Part shown: piece by piece, positions 8,694 to 18,000 of the stretch | Position numbering within the stretch: the first letter of the stretch is position 1 | How the letters are laid out: every line of letters starts with the position of its first letter | Source: Solibaculum mannosilyticum | Lineage (GTDB): Bacteria > Bacillota > Clostridia > Oscillospirales > Acutalibacteraceae | Reading direction: 5' to 3' | Assembly: GCF_015140235.1 (NCBI RefSeq) | Contig: NZ_AP023321.1 | Location: 1,416,501 to 1,480,500, forward strand | Length of the DNA stretch: 64,000 bases | Translations under genes and position numbers: made by a program | The notes under the pieces: model-generated | The model's input: the letters and a program-made list of their open reading frames with translations, nothing else | Databases searched by the model: none | Told to the model about the DNA's origin: nothing

Positions 8694-8893
8694 CCCTTAT
8701 TTTCCCATGTTTTATTCTATTTTTTATTGTTATACTACAATTTCAGAAGTTATCTCTTTATTGCTTCAGTATTCTCTGTTTTTCTTCTATTTTCTTCTGT
8801 TATTAGATACAATGCACAAAAACGAATATATTGTACTTCAAAATGCATCTTTTTTGCTCTTTTAATAGGACGATTTCTTTTCCATTAAACTGC

Positions 8894-8954
8894 AAAAAGA
8901 GATATCGCCTCCTTCCTCCCTCACTGGGGATGAAAATGGGCGATATCTCTTTTT
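8894..8954 (-). terminator. Terminator downstream of the HtrA-like gene
   Basis: AAAAAGAGATATCGCC (8894-8909) pairs perfectly with GGCGATATCTCTTTTT (8939-8954). The loop is about 29 bases, unusually long, and the T-run on the minus strand fits termination of the protease transcript. Confidence 0.8.
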
Positions 8955-9011
8955 GCTCCCTGGAAGCTTTTTATAATCTATGTAAACGGCCTTTCAGCCG
9001 CCTTTTCTCCT

Positions 9012-10790
9012 TTAGCCTTCGCTGCTCTGGCCCAAAGTCAGCTGCACATCGGTACTTTGTCCGCTTCGATAAATGGTGACAGAAATGGTATCACCTACAG
9101 AATACTTGCTCTTTTCACTGCTGAGTTGGGCAAAGCTGGTAATTTCCTCACCATTGATGGCGGTGATAATATCGCCCCGCTCAATACCTGCTGCAGCTGC
9201 TGGGGAATTGTCGGCCACAGAATTAACCACTACGCCGGCCGGATATCCCATACGCTGGAGGGTATCGGAATCATAGGACGAGTCGATGGTGACACCTAAA
9301 TAAGGGGTGGGAGAATTTTCGTTGTTGATGATCCGATCGCAGATCTCCACCACCTCGTTGACTGGAATGGAGAAGCCCATCCCTTCAAAGGATTCTCCGG
9401 CCATCTTGGAATTGTTGATGCCGATGAGTTTGCCGTTGATATCCACCAGAGCACCGCCGGAGTTGCCGGGATTGATGGCGGCGTCGGTCTGAATGAGATT
9501 CATCTCTACGCCGTTTTCAGTCTGGATTTTACGGTTCAAGCCGCTGATGATGCCAGAGCTTACGCTGCCCATAAAGTCAAGGCCGCCGGGGCTACCAATG
9601 GCGATGGCATTTTGTCCTACCGACAGACTGTCGGAATCTCCAATTTCAATGGCAGGCAGATCGGTTTTATCAACCTTGAGTACGGCTAAGTCAGCACTGA
9701 CGTCATAGCCTACCAATTGGGCGTCCAAAGCGTTTTCGCTGTCGCTGGCCAGATAAACTTGGATGGACGTGGTCTTGTTCCCGCCCTGTATGCCGCCGAA
9801 CATCCCGCCGAAGGGATCGCTTTGGCTGCTGGAGGAACTGCCTTCTACTGCTGCGGAAATAACGTGATAATTGGTGATGATATAGCCATCGGAGCTGTAG
9901 ATCACGCCAGATCCCTCACTGGAGGAATCCGTGGAACCATTGGCACTGTAGAAGCCTCCGCCCTGTCCATAAGAGGTTGTGACGCGGATACCCACCACGG
10001 AAGGGGATACCTTCTGTGCCACTGCTGTGATAGCTGTCTGGGTTTCTTGAGCTGTCATATTAACCGGGGTCGCGGTCGAACTGGAGCTACTGCTGGAGGA
10101 CGACGTTCCATTGTCGGTCAAACCATTGTGCATGATAGCCGCTGTGGATGCGGTAGAAATAGCGCCGCACAGGAGAGCCGATGCACAGGCGACTGCTACC
10201 AGGGATCCCCAAGTAAATTTCCGTTTTTCACCCGCTGTTTTTTGCTTCTTCTGACGAGGCTTTTTGCCATTCGGCATTTGACTGCCTTCATATCCATCCA
10301 TGGGAATGTAAGGTGCTTGATAATTGTATTCCACGTTGGGACTGGACTGATCCACCGGGGTGCCGGGATTGTTCCAACCGGATTGATTCATGCCAGCATC
10401 TCCTTCGTTGTAATACTGGGATGCGGATTGGGAATAAGTGCCATCGTGCTGGGGATAGGTTTGGCTGGTCTGGGATGTGGTGTGCGGATCCTGTTTTGGC
10501 GCCGCATAGTGATAATAACCATTTTCATCAAAGATACTTTGACCTTGCTGGGCGGAAGTCTGAGATTGCTGGTGTTGGACTGCTTCCTGATAGGGTTCGG
10601 TTTGGGGGTTGTTGCTGCCGCCGGGATAGGAGTCTGTGCGATACGTCTCTGCAGCGGTCTGCTGATCCTGGACGGGAGGGACGCTCTCCTGATGGGCTTC
10701 CGCTGAATGCTGATCCTGCATAGCGAATTGGTTTTGATCCTCAGGGATGTTGTTTTCCGGATAGATGGAATTATTGTCGTTGTTATACAT
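9012..10790 (-). CDS. HtrA/DegP-like membrane-anchored serine protease with PDZ domain
   Basis: This 592-residue protein is a quality-control protease of the cell envelope. A long Gln/Asn/Ser-rich cytoplasmic tail (about 1-175) leads to a single membrane helix near 190-220, a Ser-rich linker, a trypsin-like domain and a C-terminal PDZ domain (about 500-590). The catalytic triad is H309 (in NYHVISAA), D367 (in SADLAVLKVD) and S444 (in GNSGGALVD). The ATG at 10790 has AAAGGAG 11 bases upstream; the longer frame to 10844 is not supported. It is monocistronic, divergent from the thioredoxin gene. The disordered N-terminal tail is longer than in Bacillus HtrA proteins. Confidence 0.93.
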   Translation of the reverse strand: MYNNDNNSIYPENNIPEDQNQFAMQDQHSAEAHQESVPPVQDQQTAAETYRTDSYPGGSNNPQTEPYQEAVQHQQSQTSAQQGQSIFDENGYYHYAAPKQDPHTTSQTSQTYPQHDGTYSQSASQYYNEGDAGMNQSGWNNPGTPVDQSSPNVEYNYQAPYIPMDGYEGSQMPNGKKPRQKKQKTAGEKRKFTWGSLVAVACASALLCGAISTASTAAIMHNGLTDNGTSSSSSSSSSTATPVNMTAQETQTAITAVAQKVSPSVVGIRVTTSYGQGGGFYSANGSTDSSSEGSGVIYSSDGYIITNYHVISAAVEGSSSSSQSDPFGGMFGGIQGGNKTTSIQVYLASDSENALDAQLVGYDVSADLAVLKVDKTDLPAIEIGDSDSLSVGQNAIAIGSPGGLDFMGSVSSGIISGLNRKIQTENGVEMNLIQTDAAINPGNSGGALVDINGKLIGINNSKMAGESFEGMGFSIPVNEVVEICDRIINNENSPTPYLGVTIDSSYDSDTLQRMGYPAGVVVNSVADNSPAAAAGIERGDIITAINGEEITSFAQLSSEKSKYSVGDTISVTIYRSGQSTDVQLTLGQSSEG

Positions 10791-11029
10791 ATATTTCACA
10801 GCTCCTTTGTTGATGCTTAACTTTGTTTCTGTGAGTCTTATCATAAAGGTCAGGTGTGTCTATTTTTTGTTTCTCGAGTGAAGTTTTATTGAATGCTTTA
10901 TGAATATTTTTTTGCGGTATAAAATTCCAGTATTTAGGATAGTTTCAGACTCTGTCGGCATACTAATGAGGAATAAGATCCGTTTCTTCCAAACATAATC
11001 CCTCACTTTTGAAAGGAGATCTTCCTCTT

Positions 11030-11356
11030 ATGGTCAATGCCAACGTCTTAACGGTGACAAACAAGAACTTTGATCAAATTATTTCATCCGGAGTGGTGGT
11101 TGTGGATTTTTGGGCCAATTGGTGTGGTCCATGCCGTATGCTCAGTCCTATCATCGACCAGCTGGCGGAACAGTTCGCCGGCCGCATCACAGTGGGCAAG
11201 GTGGATGTGGACAGAGAAAGTGAATTGGCCTCCCGATTTCGTATTATGAGCGTCCCCAGCCTTCTCTTCTTCCAGGATGGCAAATTGGTGGAAACCTCTG
11301 TCGGCGTCAAAAACCTGGAGGAACTGTCCTCCATTGTTAGTCCCTTACTCTCCTGA
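11030..11356 (+). CDS. trxA: Thioredoxin
   Basis: This 108-residue protein has the redox-active WCGPC motif (C32 and C35) within VVDFWANWCGPCRM and the cis-proline loop MSVPSLLFF. It reduces protein disulfides in the cytoplasm. The ATG at 11030 has GAAAGGAGAT about 9 bases upstream. It is a single gene with its own terminator; no thioredoxin reductase lies nearby. Confidence 0.95.
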   Translation: MVNANVLTVTNKNFDQIISSGVVVVDFWANWCGPCRMLSPIIDQLAEQFAGRITVGKVDVDRESELASRFRIMSVPSLLFFQDGKLVETSVGVKNLEELSSIVSPLLS

Positions 11357-11380
11357 CGATCAAGTTTTCTCCATCCCGGG

Positions 11381-11430
11381 AGCGGACCGAGGCGCGCAGC
11401 TTTCTTGCGCACATCAGTCCGCTCTTTTTG
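11381..11430 (+). terminator. Terminator after thioredoxin
   Basis: AGCGGAC (11381-11387) pairs with GTCCGCT (11417-11423), with an inner GCGC/GCGC stem and a following TTTTT. Confidence 0.8.
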
Positions 11431-11487
11431 TCGAGGAATCCTTTCTTTTTCTAAAACCTCTATGACAAAATTGTAAGACAAAATACC

Positions 11488-11516
11488 TTTGCCTAACTGG
11501 CGAAATGTGTTAAAAT
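11488..11516 (+). promoter_or_regulatory. Promoter of the P-type ATPase gene
   Basis: TTTGCC (11488-11493), a 17-base spacer and TAAAAT (11511-11516) with an extended TG at 11508-11509. A leader of about 85 bases follows; it has one small hairpin (GGATG/CATCC) but I could not match it to a known metal riboswitch. Confidence 0.5.
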
Positions 11517-11608
11517 GGAAGGCGTCGATTGTTGAGAACGTACAAGTAGGCTCTGTGGGATGATGCGCATCCATCGTGCCCTTCTGCCAAAACTGTGGAG
11601 GCGTTTCT

Positions 11609-14065
11609 ATGAGAAAGAAAAAGAAACAAATTGAGCCAAAGGCTTCGGATCAAACTGAACAATTCGATCCGATCCTTCCTAAGGCCCAGGTGAGTCCCGG
11701 CCGTGGACTTTCCTCCGAACAAGCCGCTCAGCGTATGGAATACGGGTACGGAAATAAACCGGTGGAACCGCCTTCTAAAACCGAGCGGCAGATTGTTTTT
11801 AGCAATGTCTTTACCTTCTTCAACTTGATCTTTGTAGTGCTGGCCGCCTGTTTGGTCATCGTCGGTTCCTTTAAGGATATGTTGTTCCTGCTGATTGCCA
11901 TCGCCAATACCCTGATCGGCATCATTCAGCAGATCCGTTCCAAGCGCACCATCGATAAACTGACTCTGCTCGCTTCCCCCCATGCCAATGTCGTGCGGGA
12001 TGGAAATGTATTTACCATCGCCACCGATCAACTGGTACGGGATGATGTGGTCATCTTCGCAGCCGGCAATCAGATTTGTGCCGACGCTGTGGTCATGACA
12101 GGTGAAGTGCAGGTCAACGAAGCCCTCATTACCGGCGAATCGGACGCCATTCTGAAGAAGCCGGGAGATGCTCTATTGTCAGGCAGCTTTGTGGTATCGG
12201 GCAAGTGTCACGCTCAGCTGGAACGAGTGGGCGCTGAGTCCTACGCCGCCAAACTGACTTTGGAGGCCAAAAGCAATATCAAAACCCGTCAGTCTAAGAT
12301 GATGGCTTCTTTGGATAAGCTCATCCGGGTGATCGGTATCACCCTGATCCCTTTGGGTCTTATCATGTTTTGTAAACAGTTCTTTTTCCTCCATTTGGGA
12401 CTGGAGCATTCTATGGTATCCACTGTGGCGGCGCTTATCGGTATGATCCCAGAGGGACTCTATCTCTTGACAAGCGTGGCTTTGGCTGTCAGTGTCATTC
12501 GCTTGGCTTATAACAAGACTTTGGTCCACGAAATGAGCTGCATTGAGACATTGGCGCGGGTGGACGTCCTATGCGTAGACAAAACAGGTACCATCACGGA
12601 GCCGGAAATGAAGGTCAATGACTTGATTCTCCTGGATCCAAAAGCTTATTCGAAAGAGCAAGTCACTCAGGTTCTCGATGCCTTCTATACACATATGGAT
12701 TTGGACAATGATACGGCCAAAGCGATGAAAGCTTATTTCTCCGCTCCCTCTAATTGGCAGGCTACTAAAACCGTTCCCTTTACTTCAGCCACCAAATGGA
12801 GCGCCGTGGTCTTTCCCCAACAGGGTACTTTTGTAGTAGGGGCTCCGGAATTCATCTTAAAGGATCAGTATGAATCCATCCGGGAACAGGTGGAACCCCA
12901 TTCTGCACAAGGAGACCGCGTACTGCTGCTGGCAGCTTACCAGGGTGAACTGGCCGACGGCAAGTTAAATGGTCCGATTACTCCCATTGCATTGGTGCTC
13001 ATCTCCAATAAGATAAGAGAAGAAGCCCCTGAAACCTTCCGGTTTTTCGCCGAACAAGACGTCCAGATTAAGGTCATCTCCGGCGACAATCCCTTGACAG
13101 TATCCCAGGTGGCCCAAAAAGCCGGTATCGCCGGCGCCGATCGGTACATCGACGCCACTCTCCTCAAAACCCAGGAGGACATTGAGACGGCAGTTGAACA
13201 ATATACGGTATTTGGCCGTGTCACCCCTGACCAGAAACGCAAGTTTGTGGAGGCCCTTAAAACTGCCGGACATACCGTGGCTATGACTGGCGATGGCGTC
13301 AACGACGTCCTCGCCCTCAAAGATGCCGATTGCGGTATCGCCATGGCTTCAGGCAGTGATGCCGCTTGTCAGGCTGCACAGCTGGTGCTCCTTGACTCCA
13401 ATTTCTCCTCCATGCCTAAAATCGTTATGGAGGGACGCCGCGTCATCAATAACATCGAACGGGCTGCCTCCCTTTTCTTGGTCAAAAATATCTTTTCTTT
13501 CCTGTTATCGGTCATCTCTATTTTTGCAAGTTTTCCTTATCCAGTGGTCCCGTTGCAGCTTTCCCTTATCAGTGCGTTGACCATCGGAGTCCCCGCCTTC
13601 TTCCTGGCTCTCGAGCCAAACAAGAGTTTGGTACAAGGTTCCTTTATGGGCAATGTCTTGCGGAAAGCATGTCCTGGTGGATTGACAAACCTATTTATCA
13701 TCTTGGGGGTGGAGCTCTTCGCCTTTGCTTACGGTTATTCTACGGAGACACTCTCCACCATTGCTTGCATCTGCATTAGTTTTGTGGGACTTTTGGTACT
13801 ATTTCAAGTATGCAAACCTTTCGACTGGAAACGCACTCTTATCTGGGTGGCTATGACGGCTGGCATGGTGGTCTGTATCACTGTATTTGGAGGATTCTTC
13901 TCCCTCATCCCCCTCACCTTCCAGGAATTTTTGGTATTGATTGTATTTTTGTTGCTGTCCTATCCTACCATGCGCGCTGTTCTCTGGGGCTTTGAAAAGG
14001 TAGAATTTGCCGTCCACTGGAGCATTAAAAAATGGAAGTCCCTGCGCTCCCGCTCTTTTGCTTGA
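11609..14065 (+). CDS. P-type cation-transporting ATPase (E1-E2, HAD-IC family)
   Basis: This 818-residue membrane pump has the phosphorylated DKTGT motif (in VLCVDKTGTITEPE), the actuator TGES loop and the hinge GDGVNDVLALKDADCG. About ten membrane helices are present. The M4 motif PEGLYLLTSVALAV, rather than PEGLP or CPC, places it near the CtpE-like group of bacterial ATPases, some linked to calcium or other divalent cations; the ion here is not certain. There is no N-terminal heavy-metal CxxC domain. The ATG at 11609 has GGAGGCG 7-12 bases upstream; the longer frame begins in the leader. It is monocistronic. Confidence 0.9.
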   Translation: MRKKKKQIEPKASDQTEQFDPILPKAQVSPGRGLSSEQAAQRMEYGYGNKPVEPPSKTERQIVFSNVFTFFNLIFVVLAACLVIVGSFKDMLFLLIAIANTLIGIIQQIRSKRTIDKLTLLASPHANVVRDGNVFTIATDQLVRDDVVIFAAGNQICADAVVMTGEVQVNEALITGESDAILKKPGDALLSGSFVVSGKCHAQLERVGAESYAAKLTLEAKSNIKTRQSKMMASLDKLIRVIGITLIPLGLIMFCKQFFFLHLGLEHSMVSTVAALIGMIPEGLYLLTSVALAVSVIRLAYNKTLVHEMSCIETLARVDVLCVDKTGTITEPEMKVNDLILLDPKAYSKEQVTQVLDAFYTHMDLDNDTAKAMKAYFSAPSNWQATKTVPFTSATKWSAVVFPQQGTFVVGAPEFILKDQYESIREQVEPHSAQGDRVLLLAAYQGELADGKLNGPITPIALVLISNKIREEAPETFRFFAEQDVQIKVISGDNPLTVSQVAQKAGIAGADRYIDATLLKTQEDIETAVEQYTVFGRVTPDQKRKFVEALKTAGHTVAMTGDGVNDVLALKDADCGIAMASGSDAACQAAQLVLLDSNFSSMPKIVMEGRRVINNIERAASLFLVKNIFSFLLSVISIFASFPYPVVPLQLSLISALTIGVPAFFLALEPNKSLVQGSFMGNVLRKACPGGLTNLFIILGVELFAFAYGYSTETLSTIACICISFVGLLVLFQVCKPFDWKRTLIWVAMTAGMVVCITVFGGFFSLIPLTFQEFLVLIVFLLLSYPTMRAVLWGFEKVEFAVHWSIKKWKSLRSRSFA

Positions 14066-14200
14066 TTCCTATATTATCCTTATCGTTTTGACTGAGCAAG
14101 CAAAACAATAAATTGAAATTTCGAATAAGGAGCGCGTGATAAGGGCGGCCAAGGTAAGGCTAAATAGCAAAGAGATAAAATGTATCTATACAGATTTAAA

Positions 14201-14241
14201 AAATGCAAGGTACAAATGACAACTGTACCTTGCATTTTTTG
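14201..14241. terminator. Terminator between P-type ATPase and DUF3592 gene
   Basis: AAATGCAAGGTAC (14201-14213) pairs with GTACCTTGCATTT (14225-14237), ending in TTTTTT. It lies 136 bases after the ATPase stop. Confidence 0.85.
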
Positions 14242-14275
14242 TCGTCTAAATAGCAGTTCTGCTGAGACAAACCTA

Positions 14276-14304
14276 CTGACAAAATAAAGGAAAAGCGGTA
14301 TAAT
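14276..14304 (+). promoter_or_regulatory. Promoter of the DUF3592 gene
   Basis: CTGACA (14276-14281), a 17-base spacer and a perfect TATAAT (14299-14304), 38 bases before the ATG. Confidence 0.65.
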
Positions 14305-14342
14305 GAAAAAGTATCAATTTGATCATCTAGGAGGAGTTTTAA

Positions 14343-15017
14343 ATGCCTAAGGCCGCTAAAATTGTGTCTTTGTCCTTGATTGTCATCTGCCTGCTTTGTG
14401 GGGTATGGATGATCTATCTGGGCATCGGCGAAAGTATGGACACCAGTGAAAAGACCCAAAATTATCAAACTACCCAAGGATATCTTTTGGACTATAACCT
14501 CTACTCCGGACCAGAATATGACGCCGTCCGGAAGAGACAAACCAGCGCCACCTATCAGCTGACGTACAATTATAACGTCGACGGCCAGGAATATAAAGTT
14601 ACCACCGAGTCTGGTACCAGTTTCGTCCCGGAAATCGGCACTGCCATCGAAATCAAGTACAATCCCGACAATCCCCAGGAAGCCTACATCCCCAGTCAAA
14701 GCCGTAATGTCGGCCTTCTATTCGGCGGCGCATTTTTCATTGTCATCCCCCTGATTATGCTCCTTATCTTTACCGGTGTCCTCCAAAAACTTCCCTCTAA
14801 GCTGGTGGGCATCATCATGGGGCTCGTACTTATCTTGCTTAGCTGGTTTGTTCTCTACATGATTACCGGTAGCTTCTCCCCTGTCGGGATCGCCCAATAC
14901 TATGTTTCCTCTTTCTCCTTCCCACTCATTATCCCCATCCTTTTGATTGCAGCTGGTCTACTCTTGATCGTCAGAAACCTATTGCCCTCCCGTAAAAACG
15001 TTAAGGAATCCATCTGA
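14343..15017 (+). CDS. DUF3592 domain-containing membrane protein
   Basis: This 224-residue protein has a membrane helix at about 8-28, an extracytoplasmic beta-rich part (about 45-120, with TYQLTYNYNVDGQEY and KYNPDNPQEAYI) and three further membrane helices to residue 215. The middle part matches the pattern of DUF3592, a family of unknown function found widely in bacteria. GGAGGAG stands before the ATG. It is monocistronic with its own promoter and terminator. Confidence 0.8.
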   Translation: MPKAAKIVSLSLIVICLLCGVWMIYLGIGESMDTSEKTQNYQTTQGYLLDYNLYSGPEYDAVRKRQTSATYQLTYNYNVDGQEYKVTTESGTSFVPEIGTAIEIKYNPDNPQEAYIPSQSRNVGLLFGGAFFIVIPLIMLLIFTGVLQKLPSKLVGIIMGLVLILLSWFVLYMITGSFSPVGIAQYYVSSFSFPLIIPILLIAAGLLLIVRNLLPSRKNVKESI

Positions 15018-15030
15018 TTCTCCTCTATAC

Positions 15031-15076
15031 AAAAAAGGATCCCCCATCCCGTGTGGAATGGGGGGATCCTTTTTTC
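15031..15076. terminator. Bidirectional terminator between DUF3592 and GH2 genes
   Basis: AAAAAAGGATCCCCCATTCC-type stem: AAAAGGATCCCCC on the left pairs with GGGGGATCCTTTT on the right, flanked by A and T runs, serving both convergent genes. Confidence 0.9.
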
Positions 15077-15094
15077 TGTTATGGGGTGAATGAA

Positions 15095-18000
15095 TTATTC
15101 GTACAACGCCACTTCATAGATGGAATATCCCCATCCTGTGCCGCGTTTTTCCATGATAATCTTGACATATCGGGCTTCCACCGTATCGAAGTTGAAGCGG
15201 TTGAGACCACCTTTGCCGTCGGTCATTTCAGCCAAGGGCGTATAGGTCTCCCCGTCCTGGGATACTTCAATCCGATACTGGGATCCGTATGCCGCTTCCC
15301 ATGAGATGTCCATACTGGAGAAGCTCTTGACCTCCTTGAGATCGATGAGCATCCATTGATCGTCCTTATCCTGGACGGTAGCCCATCGAGTGGACATATC
15401 CCCGTCCACCACCTTGTCGGGAGTGACGAAGTCGCCGGTGTTGGAGTTCTCGTCGAAGTCGCTGGCGGTGACGTTACTATAAAGCGCCAGGTTGGGTTTG
15501 GCCGACGCTTGATCCTCGTACACAGCCACCTCGTACAACGAGAAGCCCCAATCGGTCCCCCTCTTGATGAGGTTGACTCGGACAAATTTGACGCTTATGG
15601 GGTCAAATTCAAACTTGTCGGTTCCGCCTTGGCCGTCGGTGACGCTGTGGATAGTGGTCCAATTCTTCCCGTCGGACGACACTTGCACGTTGTACTCCTT
15701 GCCGTAGGCCGCTTCCCACACCATCTCGATGGAGGATATGGTGGTCTCTTTGACAAGTTCTACCTGGATCCACTGGTCGTCGGCGTAGTCGGAGGACCAA
15801 CGGCTCTGAGTACTGCCGTCAAAGGCTTGTTCGGGGCCGTCGCCGGAAGAGGCTGTCGCCTTACCGCCGATGGCCATATTGCGTACAGGCAGCTTAGCCA
15901 GTTCGATCTCTTTGTACCCGATCTCTTTGGTCGCCTTCAAGGGAGCTGCGCTGTCGCCGTCCAGCAGATAGGCCTTGACCGTCACCTTAGACAGGTCTTC
16001 CGTTTCCGGTACCGTCACCGAATCGGCGGCGATGGTCTGCTTCTCCCCGGCCTTCAGGTTCAGCTCATAAGGGGTTGCCGTCACGTCCACCAATTTGCCG
16101 TCGTTATACACAGCCACGGCCATGGTCACATTTGCATCCACGTCCTGGACGGCCGATACCTCCGCCGATGCCACATAGCTTCCCGCGGACACGTTGCCTA
16201 CTGCGACGCCGTCCTTCTCAAAGCTGACGACATCTACGATGTAATCCTGAGTTTCCTCGCCCAATACGTCGTGGTTGACGTTAAAGCCTTCCACTTCAAT
16301 CTGGGCTTGTCCGCCCTCCAAGGCGCTCTCCTTAAAGTCGATGGTGACTTCCTTTACCTCGCCGGGCATCATGGTAAAATAGTTGTCGCTATAGAAGCTG
16401 GGCAGGACGCGTTCACCGGTCTCACTGTTCATGACCTTCAACCGCAGCATGACGGCCGGTGTATCGCTGGTGTTCTCCAGACGCACGGTGTACACTTGAG
16501 AGCCGTCTTGATCGGCTTCTCTGGTCACCCCGGCCGAGACGTCTACCTGGGGCAGCTCCTGTAGAGAAGTGTAGTCCTGATATTCTTCGGTATTGGTCCA
16601 GTAGAAGTCCTCAGCCACCACTTCCCCTTGGGCGTTCTCCACGTAGGTCTTGATGAACTTCAGATCACTGGTGTCGCTAGGATAAGTCAGCTCCATCAGG
16701 TTCTCTTTGGAATCGAACGGCATATCCTTGACGAAACTGTTGGCGTACAACTGGTTGCCGTAAAGGTCGTACACCTCTACCACGGCTTTAAGGGTCTCAT
16801 CATTTGCCGTCTGATTGTAAAGCACCATCTGATTGTTGGTGGGATTCCAGATGAAATTGATGGGTTGGTTGCCGGTCTTGATGCCGTAGTAGCCGCCATT
16901 GACATCGTAGTAATAATCGTACATCTGCCAGATGAGGGTCGGCCATGCCGCCTGACTCATCCACAACAGCATACCGTTGCTGTTTGCATTGAAAGCCGCT
17001 TCAAAGATGGCTTTGTGATTTTCGTATCCCAGCATCTGGGCGCTGGTCACAAAGTCCTCCAGACTGTTATAGTCGCCGTACTGTTCTTTGACCTGGTCCA
17101 TATACCCGTCGGCATCGGCGTTCCAGTTGTCGGAGAAATCATGCAGGGCCCACATCTCATTCTTCGGCCACTGATTTTCCTCCGGGAACATGGCCTTCAT
17201 GCTTTCCACAACCGGGATATTGGGCAATCCGCGTTCCGTACGCAGAGTGACGGCGGTATTGTTGAAATAAAACTTCGGATCCTTCGCCGAGTAAGGCCCA
17301 CCGCCGCTGACAGGTGCTTTCGCAGAGTTGGGGACATAATAACGCGTACCGTCCAACTCATTGGAAATCTCCAGCAGACCATCGGCCATCTCCTGGGTTT
17401 CAGGATACATCTCATTGCCGCCGCAATACATTACAATGCTGGGATGAGAACGATAGTTCTTTACCTTATCGACTGCATTTTGCAGGAACATATCTTCATC
17501 GGTGGGATGGTGTAGCCAGCATCCCGGGAACATATAGTCATCCCACACCAGGATACCATATTTATCACAAGCCTCATAAAATGCCGGATCGTTGGTCATA
17601 CCGCCCCAGTTGCGGATCATGTTCATGTTGGCGTCGTGATGCAGGCGCATCCTGGCATCGTATTGCTCGTCGCTGACATCCAGGTTGATATCCTCCGTGC
17701 CCCAGTTGCCGCCGCGGCATACGATTCGAGTGCCATTACAGTAAATGGTCAGGTTTTTGTTGTTTTGGTAACCGTTTTGATCCACGTCGTCGCTGGGTTC
17801 GGTGGTATAGGTGAATTCTCGCACGCCAAATTTAAAGTCTTTGGCATCCGATTGGATTCCATCCACGCTGGCTGAAACGGTGGCGGTATACAAGAACTGA
17901 TCGCCATAGGTATTGGGCCACCACAGCTCCGGATCTTCCAGGACGATATTGTCAAAGGTAATTTCCTTTGTCTCTCCAGAAGCCAATTCCACCTCCTGGG

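Larger units (their letters stand above)
8638..9011. other. Intergenic region between the threonine operon and htrA-like gene
   Basis: This 374-base region holds the threonine operon promoter on the left and the terminator of the protease gene on the right (8894-8954). The middle is AT-rich with no supported gene. Confidence 0.7.

Noticed and set aside
9717-10706. 329-residue open frame on the plus strand
   Set aside because: Opposite strand of the HtrA-like gene, whose catalytic triad is intact.
11517-11608. Possible metal riboswitch (yybP-ykoY type) before the P-type ATPase
   Set aside because: I could not find the conserved core of that element; only a small hairpin is seen.
15356-16564. 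402-residue open frame on the plus strand
   Set aside because: Opposite strand of the GH2/CBM32 gene; low-complexity and no start signal.
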